The notes below the pieces were generated by a model, which saw only the letters and a list, made by a program, of their open reading frames with translations, had not been told where the DNA came from and searched no databases. Shown in pieces: positions 17,146 through 29,305 of a stretch of DNA of 64,000 nt. Source of the stretch: Patiria pectinifera (Eukaryota > Echinodermata > Asteroidea > Valvatida > Asterinidae); contig CM057136.1 in assembly GCA_029964075.1 (NCBI GenBank), positions 7,440,001 through 7,504,000 on the forward strand. The letters run 5' to 3'. Every line of letters begins with the position of its first letter. The stretch's first letter is position 1. Both the position numbers and the translations under genes were made by a program.

Positions 17146-20100
17146 TTATATTTTTACTCTACCTTTGGTTTTGCCAGCTGAATTGATGACCTGTCGCAGA
17201 CACTGCCCAAACTCCTCCAGGATGAGTTTCTCTGCCTTGGCCTGACTCGTCCTCTTCTGCTCCGTCTGCTCGGCCTGCGCTAGAAGGCACTGGCAGGTTG
17301 CCTCGGCGACGTCGTTGGTGATGAAGGAAAACGGTAACCTGCAGAGTGGATACCAGCCAAACGTTTAAAATCAAGATGTCAAAAACTGCACACGGTAAAA
17401 GTTTGCCATAACAAATACAATGGGCTCCACAAATGACCGTTTTGATCCATAAAATTCTTGAGCCAAAAGGGATGTTCATTTCATTGTCAAATATTTGGTA
17501 TAGTGATGTTCGTTAGAGTAGTGTTCTATTTTACAGCTTTCAAGGCAATTTTTTTTATATACTTCTAAAACTGCAAACTCAGGCATTCATACAATACACA
17601 AATGCAACCGTACATGTATACAATAAGCCAGCTTTGTATCTTGATGAAGTCGTTCAGGTCATTTGGGATAAAATCGATGACGCGATGTTAAGCTCATCGT
17701 GGAACCGTCTCCTTGCGCGTTCATGTGCCTTGATGATTGTTTGATTATCCCGAATGACCGTGATCCATATCACCATATCATTGTGCGCATACGCAGTTAA
17801 AATACCAAACTGGCTTATTAGAAGCCATTACCACAGTGGCACCGCACTCATATGGTTGTCGCACAGACTAAAGAGCATTAGTTCTTTGCCTATGGCAAGC
17901 CAACAGATTGCCTCAAAATGGTGTCTGCTAGATATCCGCTCCATTCACAAGTATTCCCTCACCGGCAAAGAAAGTATAGTTGGGGGTGACCGAACGACGC
18001 CATCTTGCCTGACTGCAATATTTTGCCGCAAAGCACGGCCACTGCGTGTACATGTACATAGCACAAATCCCCTGGTGTACGTGCTTCACACAAAAGGAAC
18101 GGTGCGCGCGTCAACCAGCGAAATGTATGTGTCCCGCCCATGGGACGACGTTGCTAGGTAAAAGGGCACCCTCTTTTGTTGGCGCACGGAGCCCATTATA
18201 CATAAATTGAGTGGCTCAGAGTGAAATGAGAGAAATATTATCGCAAGGTAAAATCTGGACTTTTCCATTTCACGAGGTGAAGCCATGTGAACTGGAAAAG
18301 TCCAGATTTTACCGAGCGATAATATTCCTCCCATTTCACAATTTAAAGCCACTCAATATTTGTTTTATATAACTGACCTATAGATCCTTGTCATGTGATA
18401 TATTTGAACTTTTATTTCAATACAAACATTGGTGGAAAATTTATTTCTCTCTTCCAAACCACCCCTTCACGAAAACATTTGAATCCAACTCTGTAGCGCT
18501 GGCTCTTTGGAACAATACGCGCAATGCGCAAAGCTGGACGCGCACACCAGCATGCATTTGCACACAAATACCGCATCAAGGAACAAGAATGATCCTAACT
18601 GTTGAATAGTATTTCCCATTCCCCATGGGCGAATGGGACTATTTGCGCCCCGGCGTTAATGGGAGCAATAACGAATGTCACGTGATGAGAGTTCCACCAA
18701 TCAAATGACAAGGATCTGTATGTCAGTTATATACTAAATTCTAGCTGACAAATTGAGGATTTTCAACTGTCAAAATCAATCAAGTGACTTTTTTTGTATA
18801 ACTTCATGAAGCAGGATCGACTGGCTGTGACTGTTTATGTAACTGGATACAGCTTTGCCTTAAACGTAGATGATTGATAAGCCAGCTGTACTAACCAATT
18901 GCCTGCTTTTGTCTGTTAATGGCATTTGGCTAGTCACAGTGCTTACAAGAAATGTGATCTTACTTCGGTGACAAGCCTATATGTATTGGCATAGCAGAGG
19001 AATGGGATTGGATTTTTAACTTTCTGTATTAAGGCCCCCCCCCCCCCCAAAAAAAAATACTCGGTCTCTGGTCAGACCAAAGTTCTGGAATTGATGCGGC
19101 GACGCGGCTTTTTTGTTTCGTTTTTTTTTTGGCTTTTTTTTTTTTTTCTTCAAGCTTGGATTGTACAAACAAGGTGGGGTACTATTTTGCTTTTTTTGGT
19201 GTCCTCATATACATTGGTGTCCTCCATTATTTGCCTTGGTGCCCTCGATCATTTGCCTTGGTGCAATTTCCCATTCCTTGGTGCTCTTTGGTAAAAAAAA
19301 TTTGAGGTGCGACAATAGAGGGCGCTGTTGGAGCTACCGCGGAGCATTTTGGAAAAAAAAAGATTGACGCGCATGATTAAAATCGACGTGCGCACTGACC
19401 AGAGACCAACTTTTTTTTTGGGCCTAACTCTTCAGACAAGAGGAGGGTTGAGGAAACTTCTTATTATTCTAGACCTAGTTTCTTGAAACCGAATTGTTCC
19501 TAGAATTTGGGGTACTGCCAACACGCAGCAAGCACCAAATATTTTCATGTGTATATGTAGATGTTTTCATCAGCGAAACCCTGTCTGTATTGAACCACAT
19601 AAACCAAAGTCAGGGAATCTGACCTTTTCCCGGAATCGTTGACTATCGCGGGCCGGGACGGGAAGTCTTGGAACTGTAGCTTGGTGTTGGCGTCAGTCTG
19701 TTGCTGAACGCGCACCTCCGCCGCGTCGGCAAGATGCATCAGGGTCTTACGCTCGGGGCTCTCCTCAAAGTTCTTACAGCCCACGCACTTGCAGTTGTTG
19801 GAGCACAGGATCTTGGCCTGAAGGTGAAAGGTCAAGGTTGAAAGATCAAATGTGACCAGCTCCACAAAAAAGGGTTTCAAGTCGCGCTGAGCATTATTGT
19901 GCAATGGCCCGCTCAACATTGAGAGGGTGAAAATTTCATCAAAATGTGATTTTATGTTTTCGTAATATGAATGACATCTTTTATACCTAAGTTTCAGGTC
20001 TCACTCACAAAAATGTTGATGTTGATGAATTAAGTGGAAAAAACAATCATTTTGAGTGCATCATTCTAAAGTTCTACAACAAAGCCAGCTATTTCAAAGC

Positions 20101-23100
20101 TTCTTTTCTCAGTTGTGTGATTTGAACTCCAATGAAGTAATTAATATGCAAATACGTCATATCTCCAGAACCGGAGGGGCTATGGAGCTCTATTATATAC
20201 CAAATGAAAGCTTACATTGTGGGCTTGCCAACCATGTATATAACTCAATATCACTTTTTTTGCGACATAATACCCTTTTTTGTGGAGCAGGTCACAAATA
20301 TCCATGGTGCCAAAAAAAAGGCCACATTGTTAAAAAGCTCCTGTGTGATTCTTCTTAAAAAGTCTCCGATTTGACAGTTGTTTTGCTGATTTATTTCTCT
20401 GTGCGAAACGGAACATACACTTTTCAGTTGATCTTCGACTGACAACATTGCAGTTCAGTCCATTGCAAGTTATTACAAGTCATCTAGTTCTAAGGAACTA
20501 ACCCTGCCACTTTATACAATAGGCGATTTTAGTTGACCAGGAAACCGCACACAGAACCCCCTCAACACAGATTTATTCACTGCTTTTCAGCAAGCTGGCA
20601 TGTTCCTATGTTTGAAAGAGTGTTTTCAGATCATTGTAATGGTGTAGTTTATTCACAGTGTTATTTATTTAATTCTTATTTGAACTTGGTAGCCCATTCA
20701 GTGGAATCCACTGGTTTCCCATGGGGCCCAGTAAAGAGAAAACAATGTGAAGAAATTACAGTTTTAGAGGTGGGAGGAAAACCCCAGAAGAATATTCTGG
20801 GGGAAACCCACGGAATCAGGTAGGGACTGAAAACCCGATCCACATGTGGCCGGGGCAGGAATCGAACCCGGGTCACAGCGGTGGAAGGCGAGGAAAGTAC
20901 TGCTACGCCAACCTGACTCAGAAGTGCTTCAGAAGTATCCATGCACAATTTGAGGTATGGAGTGCCATTTGGTCATGTGGTGAAATGGCTTGCAGTTTGA
21001 TAAGTGGGACTAAACAAACAGGCATAATTTTCTGATTTTTGCACATACAGTAAACTCCAGCTAAGTCGGCACTCTCGGGACCCGAGAATTTGTGACGACC
21101 TACGCGAATGCCGACTTCTGCTGTAAGTCGTCATTTTGCCGACTTATACATAAATTGAAACATGGAGTCAAAAATAGATTGAATGGCCTATGCACATCTG
21201 TATCTGGATCAATACTGTAAACAATCTCCCATTATGGGATCACAAGCTTCGATTTTCCCTGGTTTATTTCTACATCCACGGTTGATTCCATGCGCTAAAA
21301 GTTTAGCTCGACAAATGTGTGAACTGACTTGTGATTGACTTGTGATGGACTCTTGATGGACTCTTGATGGACTTGTGACTGGACATGTGACTGGACTTGT
21401 GACTGGACTTGTGAACTGAGTTGTGACTGGACTTGTAAATTGACTTGTGAATCGACCTGCTTGGCTTGTGATGGACTCGACTACAACATTACTCACCTCG
21501 TAACACTCGCAGTAGTTCTTGAGACACCCCGAGCGCTTGCAGTTACACCCCTTGTTATGCCTACGGTCCAGCTCTCCGTTACGCCCTTTGCCAATCTTGG
21601 GCTTGAAGGCGTTAGGGTTGCGATCCAGGCACGCCTTGATGGCTCGGGCCCGGTCGTCCTCGTGGTCGAGGTTGTTGTAGCAGTTGTTACAGTTGCAGCT
21701 GTTGCAGAACTCGCCGTTGGCAAAGCAGTCGCAGTACCTTGCAGCAAAGGGGAAGGAGGAAGGATTAGAGGGAGTGTACTCGCGCTTATACTAGCATATC
21801 AAAATACTCAGACTAAAACTCACAATACTCGTACTTGAGAAGCAAGTACAGGGTGAGTAAAAAAAAGCAGAACCCAAACACAAAAAATATATTTCATATT
21901 TAAAAACATATGTAGCACCAAAATAATGACTAGAAAGCCAATTTCAGAAACTAGTTTTAGATGAAAAAATTACTGAAATTGCTCAATCTGTTCAAAGAAT
22001 ATCACCATTTAAACGCAATGACCCTAAAACCTGTTTCGTCCAAAAAATGCAATTTATTGTGTGTTTTGACTGCTTGGAACAACAATAATATCGTTATTTA
22101 AAAACACTGCTAAGGCAAACAATATGATTTATAAAATCTACTTTAAAAAAAAAGATGGGCCTTCATAAGGACTTTTATACCGAGGTTTTAACACTGGTGA
22201 TGTTTGAAGACAATTGTGACGATGATTCTTGAAATCGTATTTTTTGTAAATATCCCCCCCCCACACTTTTGACCAGGGAGGGGGGGGGGGGAGAGATAGG
22301 CTATTTAGTCATCCCCACTTTTTGGCCAGGGAGATGGGCTATTGAATCATTCCCTCCACTTTTTCGTGATGGGAAAAAAAAAGCATTGATTCAAGGTATT
22401 TTTCAAGTTTGGTTGCGATTCAATTTTTTTCTCTCTGAACTTCGGTTCGGTTCGGCTTCAGAAATGCATACATAATGTACGTGCCCATACAATGTATTGG
22501 GCTACAGGAATATCCCGGCCGCGCTACCCGTCCAAAGCAAGAGCACGCTTTTCATTGTGAGAATTGCAGGTGCGGACGATTTTTTCAAAGCGTATCGTAG
22601 CATTCCTAGCGCTATCAACAAATACTTGCCGAACTCTTCCGAACCGACTTTTGGGTTCGGCTCGGTTCAGGTTCGGTTCGGAAGGCCAAGTTCCGCTATC
22701 TTTAGTTCGGTTCGGTGGTTCAGCTGCAGCACTAATTGTGGTGTTCATGATTTTCTGTCATACACATGATGGTTTGGCAAAAATATAAAGTAATTTTTAG
22801 CAAGCCCACATCACATTTGGTTTTAAGTCAAGACTTCTTGATGAATTCGTGTATGTCGATTTTTCGTTCATGTGCCTTTTTTGTCCTATGTCATAGAGAA
22901 CAACATGTGTCATTCAAAGATTTGGATTTCTAGTTCCTGAAATCATGTCTAAACAAGGATTCAAATTGCAGAGTGACCGAGATTCTTTCAGTGGTTGCAT
23001 ACTTACAATTTCAGACACTGTGATTTTGTGCAGTTGCAGGGTTTGCGCGGTCGATGTTCAGAATCTACCGGAGCGGAGCGCCTCCTACAATGACAATAAG

Positions 23101-26100
23101 ATAAGGTTGTTGGTAAAGTTTCATTCAGTTTAAAGGTAATATATAACATTTGTAAACATAAAAAAAACCAACTACCAAATTATTATGAAATACCTTAATA
23201 ATAGTCTCAAGCATCCTGTGAAATAATGGCACCCGGTGCTCTGTCATTTTCAAGAAAAGTGGAAATTTGTATCAATTTTCAAACGATGGTCGGCCGACCA
23301 TCGCTGGAACCTGTCCTTTTTCAAATACTGCCCCCAAACTACCAAATTCAGTCCAAATTTTGTTTGCAATCGGTTACACATACGTGAATGGGCGCAAGCC
23401 AGCTAGTCTGGTTCCCTGACCTGACAATTCCCCGACGTCTATAAATTGCTCTGTTTCGTAGGAACCAGACTACAAGAACAGCATATTTTCTTGGTTTATC
23501 CAGCATCTATGAACACAAAACTTTAAACAGGTCAGTGTATCAATATTTGCTATAAAATACTGACCCTCAAATCTGTCCATTTCTGAACATTACAGCAAAA
23601 GCAAATGTTAATTGTATGTGAAAGAAGTGGCTTTATTCTGTTTTGCATATTTTTTTTACACTTAGGGTCTCTGAAGTAATCTAATTTGTCACAAACTGCT
23701 ATGACAGTAGATTAAGGAAACGGCACTCAAATGTCGACAATCTTCCGTGAATGACCTACACTGTACTGGCTATTTTCTTACCCATTGACAACACGACTTG
23801 GAGGGGGTGGGGACCGTGGTCGTGGGGGTGCGGCTTGAGGGATCCCCCCAGATGGTGCCAAGGAGACGTAGTTAGGCGTTGAGGCAGGTTTGGCTTGTGA
23901 CATCACCTGTGAAGAATACAAGACACTGATGAATATTCATGTTATGGGAAGGGACTGGGGTCGTGGAGTGTGGCTTGAGGAATCCCCCTGATTGTGGCAG
24001 GGAGTCGTAGTTAGGCGTTGAGGCAGGTTTGGGCTCGGGTATAACCTGTGACGAATGCAAGACACTGATGAATATTCATGTTATGGGAGGGGATTGTGGT
24101 CATGGGGGTGTGGCTTGAGGGATCCCCCCAGATGGTGCCATTGAGGTGTAGTTAGGCATTGAGGCAGGTTTGACTTGGGTATCAGGTGTGAAACAAGACA
24201 CCGATGATTATTCATGTTATGGGAGGGGATTGTAGTCTTGGGGGTGCGGCTTGAGGGATCCCCCCAGATGGTGCCACTGAGGTGTAGTTAGGCATTGAGG
24301 CAGGTTTGACTTGGGGTATCACGTGTTAAACAAGACACCGATGATTATTCATGTTATGGGAGGGGACTGTAGTCTTGGGGGTGCGGCTTGACCCCAAGAG
24401 GGACCCAATTACCATAGTCTTGGGCCTCATGAAGTAGGTCCTTCTGTCACTTGCAGTCCCTTGGCTGCATAGACATGCTCTATTGACCTCAATGCTTTTG
24501 TCTTTGTTTCTCAATGTTCTTGTCTTTGTTTCTTGTTTGTCCTCTCATGTTTGTAAATTGTTTGTGTTTGTTTGTCCTTGCATGGCAATATAAGCCTTTG
24601 GCTTCTGCGTATGCCACCATATTGCTGTTTTAATAATTCATTATTTGTTAACAAGTCGTAGATTTGTGGATTATTTACATTATTTGTAGGTTAATTTAAT
24701 ATTTTTTGTTCCTTACTCAGTTTCTCAATAGTGTTATTTTTTCATCGACTCATTGTTCATTTTGTGTAATAATCAACAATATTGAAATAAATGTTTGTAT
24801 GAACGAATGAATGCCAGTCAAAATGTGCACATTTTTTCATCCCCGCATAAATTATGGGTATATTACATCTGCAACCATGGCAAATCTGGCACCATGGCAA
24901 ATGTTTGCGCGGTGTTACCGTTGGGCGCCAGGAGCGTAGTACCAGGCAGGAAGGACACATACTTGGTCAGGCACTAGTACATTAGTGACCTCAATGCAAG
25001 TCAATATGTGTCTATTATATACCCATTTATAGTAAACTGGTAACCAACCTGTGGCACCATTGGCACCATGGCAAAGTTCTGCAGGATGTTACCGCTGGGC
25101 GCCAGGAGCGTAGTACCGGGCGGGAACGAGGCGAACTTGGTCTCACCCGTGAGTGGATTGATGATCTTCAGCTGGGTGTTGGCTGGCATGATCATGCGGT
25201 TCTGGGAAGTGCCGGCAACTGAAACGGGCTGAACGGTGCTACTCCTATTCGCCTGGATTTTCTGCAAGAACCAATTTTTAAAACCGTCAAAGCAGGGACC
25301 AAGAACAAAGAAGAACAAAAATACATGCTACAAAAATTACAGACATTGTAATTGTAATTAGAAGACATCCAAAACAAGCAAATATTGCTGACTAATATGG
25401 AGGCTGGATAGCTCAGATGTTTTAACAAAAGAAACGCCAAAGAAACATATTTTGAAATTGTAACCGCGCAACCCTCCCATTGTTTGATCAGTCACAGACA
25501 GTCAAAACTTTCTTCCACTTCCTCTGCTGTGCATTTGTTTACAGACTAGTACACAACAGTCACATCACATTCGTGTAAACACTGTGACTAGTCAAATTCC
25601 GTCAACAGACAAAAGAGGTAACTGGTAGGTACAGCTGACATATCAATCACCCCCCAGTCAACGCATGGCTATATCAAACATCGAAAAACAAAACTACCAC
25701 ATTTTTACGAAACACCTTACTAGGATGTTGGTAAATGACAGTTTAAAGCATCCTGTAAAATTATGGCACCTGGTGTGAAGTCATTTTCAAGAAAAGTTGT
25801 ATTTTTGTATTAATTTCCAACGGTGGTCGGCCGACCACCGTTGGAAAAACCTAACTATTTTTCAGCTACTGCTCCAAATTTACCATTTTTTTTTTTCAGT
25901 TCAAATTTGGTTTGATATTGGTTGCATCTTCATGAACGGGTGCAGGCCAGCTAGACTGGTTCCCTTACCTTACAATTTTCTGGCAGATATAAATTGATCC
26001 ATTGCATCTTTAGTGGAGTCAGGGAACCAGACTACTTGAACATTTTTGTTTTTCTTGGTTTTTCCAGCATTTTCGAACAAAAAACATCAAACATGTCAGT

Positions 26101-29100
26101 GAAACAATATTTTATCTATTACACTAACCCCTCAATTAGTTCATTTCTGAAAATTACAGTAAAAGCCAATGATGTACATTCCCTTTAACAAAAGGAGCTC
26201 GTAACCATTAAAAACAGTCACCTGATTGATTTTGGATGCAGCAACGGAACACTTAACTATGGCATTTTACTGCGAACTTGCTTGACCCTAACCCTAACCC
26301 TTCGGGGTATTTTGGCTAAAAAACCTTCTACACGCAGTAACATGCAACACTTGACAAAATAATAACCCTACCTAATGTAACAAGACCCATCAACTCCAAA
26401 TTTCCAAGGCAAAACTGCCGCTGAGTTTTAGGTATGTAGTAAAACACTGTGCACTGTTCAATGGGACTAGGTGTCACTGTTTCAGAATTGCCCGTTTATG
26501 CACTGGTGTTGACGGTCCTATGCAGAAAAGTTCCACAGACTTTTTAAACTTGGTTCACTTTGTGTCGGGCAGGGTAAAGCTAGTGAGGAAATACATCTTC
26601 AATAAAAATCTCCCAAACTTTACCTGTGCTGGAGCGATGGGTACATTGACCTTGACAGGGTTTGGTGTGGGTATCGTCCGCACAACGCTGTGGACTGAGC
26701 CGGTCGTGGCTGGGGCGATAGGTTTAGCTGTCGTGACCACTGGCTTAGCTTCAAAATTACAAATAGATCAAGTTTTTAACCACGTCAGGTTTTTTATTTT
26801 TACTTTATGTGATTTCACAAAATCAGGACATATACTGTGTCCTCAAACATGGAGATTGTAATGCTTGTGTCCCTGAGCAGCCTGCACAACCGCAATTGTT
26901 TTTCTCTACCAATTATCACTGAGAAATTTGCAAGAGCTAAGTACAGGGTTCCTGAAATATGACAATTTCCATGACATTTAACCGTAACCCTCCTCAATCC
27001 TCCAAAATCCTCCTGCCGGTTTTGGATGATTTTAAAGGATTGAGGATGAATGGCAAAGATGTTTGCTTTTTTTGTGGAGGATGCGTTACGTCAAGCCAGT
27101 AGGCCATATCCTGCATTGGTTATGTTCAGCCATGCATAAATCATCCCTGTGTTTTTCTCTTATTTCATCCGCACTGCTTCTAAACGCCATTTGCACTGCC
27201 TCAAACCATAGCAGTAATTGACAGAGGATTTTGGAGGATTGACGTAGTGGTCATCCTCCACAGACTAAATTCAAGAAATAACGGATGATTTTGGAGGATT
27301 GAGGCTGAATGCAGTTTGTGCTTGGTGGCAATTGGAGGATTTTGCAGGATTGAGGTTGCATCCTAGCCAGAGGGCCTAGGGGGTTAGGGTTAAGACAACT
27401 TCCTAAACTCGTGAAACTACTTACCCTGAGTGTTGGACGCACTTGACGCCGTCACTGTCACAAGCCTCACGTAAGAGAACTTGGATCCCGGGACTTGCAC
27501 GGACTGCACGGTGGTTGCCGCTGCACTTGCTGTGGTCACTGTGGCGGCTGCTGTTGCAGCCGGGGTCACAACTGCTGTGCTTGTGGTTACGATGCTGGAC
27601 GTGCTGACCTTTGGCTGAGCCTGTACCGCTGGCTTGATCTGGATAGTCTTGGGCTGCTGAGGTGGGTTCGTTGACTTGGGTTGGAAAAAGAAAGATGTGC
27701 AAATTTTACAGAATTATTCGGCGACGTCAATTAACCCCAATCCTCCAAAATCCTCCTGGTGGTTTTGGAACATTTTGGAGGATTGAGGATGAATGGTGTT
27801 TGAGAAACATGAGGATTTTATAGGATTGAGGATGAACGGCGTTTGAAAAGGAGGAAGATTTTGGAGGACTGAGGATGAATGCATTTTGAGAGGCAGGACT
27901 GTCTGACGAATTTGAAGGGTTGAGGCGCTGGGTATCCTTTATTTGAACATGCAAAATTTTGTAAAAGATTTTGCAGGGTTCAGGATGGTTCCTGGCAAAA
28001 ATGGCCTAGGGAGTTAGGGTTAAGTGACATTACTGATAGGGTTGTACTGAATATTCGATCATCCACCAAATATTGGAATAGCTTTTCAGGTTTGAAAATT
28101 TGAAGAAAAAAAACTAAAAAAAAAAAACTAAAAAAAAAAAAATACGAACATGCACACACAACTGCGATGTTATTCTAATCCTAAAGTTACGGCACTTTAT
28201 TGTCAGACGCCACTTTTTTTGTCGAAGTTGGTTCATTGTTCCCATCCTTTTAGAACGTTAAAACCCTCAAGTGACACTAATAAAATACCTACTGTAAAGC
28301 AATCCAGCGGTCCATACTATCAAATCGCCGCACGCAAATTTTAACCGGCGCGCTTTGAATGCAACTTTTGAATGAGTTTTATTGCCCTACGGTGGTAACC
28401 TGTCCAAAAGTCACGGTCTCACTGGTCAATGTGTACAGTTTGATTGACACGCACATGTACATGTAGGAAGGGTCCATTGTGATCTCAGATGCTCCAGGAC
28501 TCGTTATACTTACAGGGTTAGCAACCATTGCCACCGTTTTTACTCCTGAGACAGACGTCAGAGAGACCTGTTGTGGTGTCGGTCCCGCAGACGATTTGAC
28601 GATGATGGTTTGGGGAGCCGGGGCAATTTTCTTCGGCGTCGTACTCCCGCTAACCTTCGTCGGGCTCTTCAAAGCTGGGATCGCGACTTTCGTTGCGTTC
28701 TGTTTTGCGGGTGACGTGGTGGTGATCACCACCCCTTTTGGAATGACCACACCCTGTTGCGTCACCGGCTGGGTGATCGGGATGAATTTGATCGGGGACC
28801 CCGGCTGGATCAGCTGCCGCGCTCCAGACGTTTTGGCCGTTCCCGGGGACATCATGGTCACCGTCGCAGTGGTCAGCCCTGCTGTAGTGGACACGGGCTG
28901 TTTCGTGACAGGATTCCGCGTGATTATGACCTTCGTCACGACTTGACTGGTAGTCGTGGACGGCATGCTGCGCTTGACGATACTCTGTATTGTCTTGCCC
29001 ACCGGTGACCCGGGAGGCAGCGTGATGACTTGTGTTGGGTTTCCTGCCGAGGAGACCCTGACTTCAGTCGGTGTCGTGGTGCTCGGTACCGTGCTCTCGC

Positions 29101-29305
29101 TGGTCGCAGTGATAACGGTGGTGCTGGTGCCAGATTTAGCGGCTTTAGAGGGGGATGTGGTGCTGGAGGACTCACTGCTGGACTTGGCCATGAGGTTGTC
29201 TAGCTCGGCTTGGATGACTGCGACGGGGTCGGTCTTGCCACTCTTGGCGGCTTCCAGCCGGGCTTTGGCCGTGCTGCTTCTGGTTTGGGAGCCTGGGGAC
29301 GACAT
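17146..29305 (-). CDS. LIN54: LIN54, DNA-binding subunit of the MuvB/DREAM complex
   Basis: Nine coding exons, in gene order: 29305-28400, 27674-27425, 26748-26624, 25261-25049, 23906-23782, 23084-23007, 21737-21497, 19817-19624, 17338-17146. All junctions are GT-AG, phases agree, and the sum is 2325 bases (774 residues), close to vertebrate LIN54 (about 750). The N-terminal part is Ser/Thr/Pro/Val-rich. The two cysteine-rich CXC repeats follow: [14 protein letters not shown] then [11 protein letters not shown], and [18 protein letters not shown], joined by [18 protein letters not shown]. After them come [20 protein letters not shown] and a C-terminal helical region ending INSAGKTKG. In other animals this protein binds CHR promoter elements and helps control G2/M genes. 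The first donor (CAG/GTTACC) and the last exon end (a donor-like AAAG/GTAGAG at 17164) are the least certain. The start at 29305 gives a shorter N-terminus than vertebrates. Confidence 0.92.
17930..18200. repeat. Dispersed ~270-bp repeat, copy 1
   Basis: The stretch from ATATCCGCTCC to CGGAGCCCATTATA is near-complementary to 55570-55860 (shared words CCATGGGACGACGTTGCTAG, CCTCACCGGCAAAG and CGCCATCTTGCCTGACTGCA or close variants). The two copies are in opposite orientation and lie 38 kb apart. Confidence 0.65.
18209..18733. mobile_element. Composite inverted-repeat element (hairpin plus TIR block)
   Basis: The left part, 18209-18357, is a palindrome (GAGTGGCT... to ...AGCCACTC, with AAATCTGGACTTTTCCA in the arms). 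The right part, 18367-18733, has termini TATAACTGACCTATAGATCC and GGATCTGTATGTCAGTTATA. The same two-part layout occurs at 56040-56541, and a shortened form at 41340-41512, so this is one element family. The inner sequence CTGTAGCGCTGGCTCTTTGG is shared with 56320. Confidence 0.65.
20700..20921 (-). repeat. tRNA-derived SINE
   Basis: On the minus strand the head has an A-box-like GTTGGCGTAGCAGTAC and B box CCCGGGTTCGATTCC, followed by a body with TCCCCCAGAATATTCTTCTG-like sequence. The same unit recurs at 38763-38862 and 57077-57225, also on the minus strand. Confidence 0.65.
21305..21480. repeat. ~10-12-bp minisatellite in a LIN54 intron
   Basis: Imperfect head-to-tail copies of GGACTTGTGACT run through this stretch, with variants such as GGACTCTTGAT. 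It starts about 17 bases from the donor of the second CXC exon (21497). Confidence 0.7.
23132..23625. mobile_element. Diverged copy of the TTAA-type MITE
   Basis: It shares TTAAAGGTAATATATAACAT at the left, GCATCCTGTGAAATAATGGCACC inside (in parts) and a central GATGGTCGGCCGACCATC palindrome with 25680-26188 and 45966-46488. The ends are eroded. Confidence 0.55.
23920..24400. repeat. Tandem duplication of a LIN54 exon block
   Basis: A ~140-bp unit containing most of exon 5 (23782-23906) plus flanking intron is repeated about four times. GCGGCTTGAGGGATCCCC, GTAGTTAGGC and TTGAGGCAGGTTT recur in each copy, linked by GATGAATATTCATGTTATGG or GATGATTATTCATG. The extra copies have frame-altering changes and lack the exon's donor segment, so they look like non-functional exon copies in the upstream intron. 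Confidence 0.7.
24868..24965. repeat. Partial duplicate of LIN54 exon 4
   Basis: The text GGCGCCAGGAGCGTAGTACC and neighbours match exon 4 at 25049-25140, with differences. No acceptor is kept at the exon's 5' side, so it is an exon fragment left in the intron. Confidence 0.65.
25680..26188. mobile_element. TTAA-type MITE, second copy
   Basis: Closely similar to 45966-46488 in the same orientation. The central palindrome is CAACGGTGGTCGGCCGACCACCGTTG and the right end is GTACATTCCCTTTAA. The left end is damaged. It lies between LIN54 exons 3 and 4. Confidence 0.65.
26979..27394. repeat. GAGGATTTTGGAGGATTGAGG-type dispersed repeat, copy 1
   Basis: A ~410-bp unit that starts TTAACCGTAACCCTCC and ends GGGGGTTAGGGTTAA, with many copies of 'GGATTTTGGAGGATTGAGG' and its relatives inside. 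The full-length relative at 33985-34405 is its reverse complement; further copies are at 27730-28022, 33126-33550 and 44005-44871 (split). Confidence 0.75.
27730..28022. repeat. GAGGATTTTGGAGG repeat, copy 2 (shortened)
   Basis: Starts TTAACCCCAATCCTCC, ends GGGAGTTAGGGTTAA, same internal words as the copy at 26979 but about 120 bases shorter. It lies in the first LIN54 intron. Confidence 0.65.

Noticed and set aside
21050..21150. pogo/Tigger-like 5' end (CAGTAAACTCCAGCTAAGTCGG)
   Set aside because: The start resembles such ends but no matching right terminus was found, so it is not listed as an element.
22430..22720. GGTTCGG-rich coding-like ORFs on both strands
   Set aside because: Short-period simple sequence (GGTTCGG) keeps several frames open; no conserved protein pattern.
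26283..26300. Interstitial telomeric repeat (CCCTAACCCTAACCC)
   Set aside because: Only about two and a half units, and TAACCC ends are common to a local repeat family.
28479..28946. 155-residue plus-strand ORF
   Set aside because: It is antisense to the Ser/Thr/Val-rich first coding exon of LIN54, where codon composition keeps the opposite strand open.
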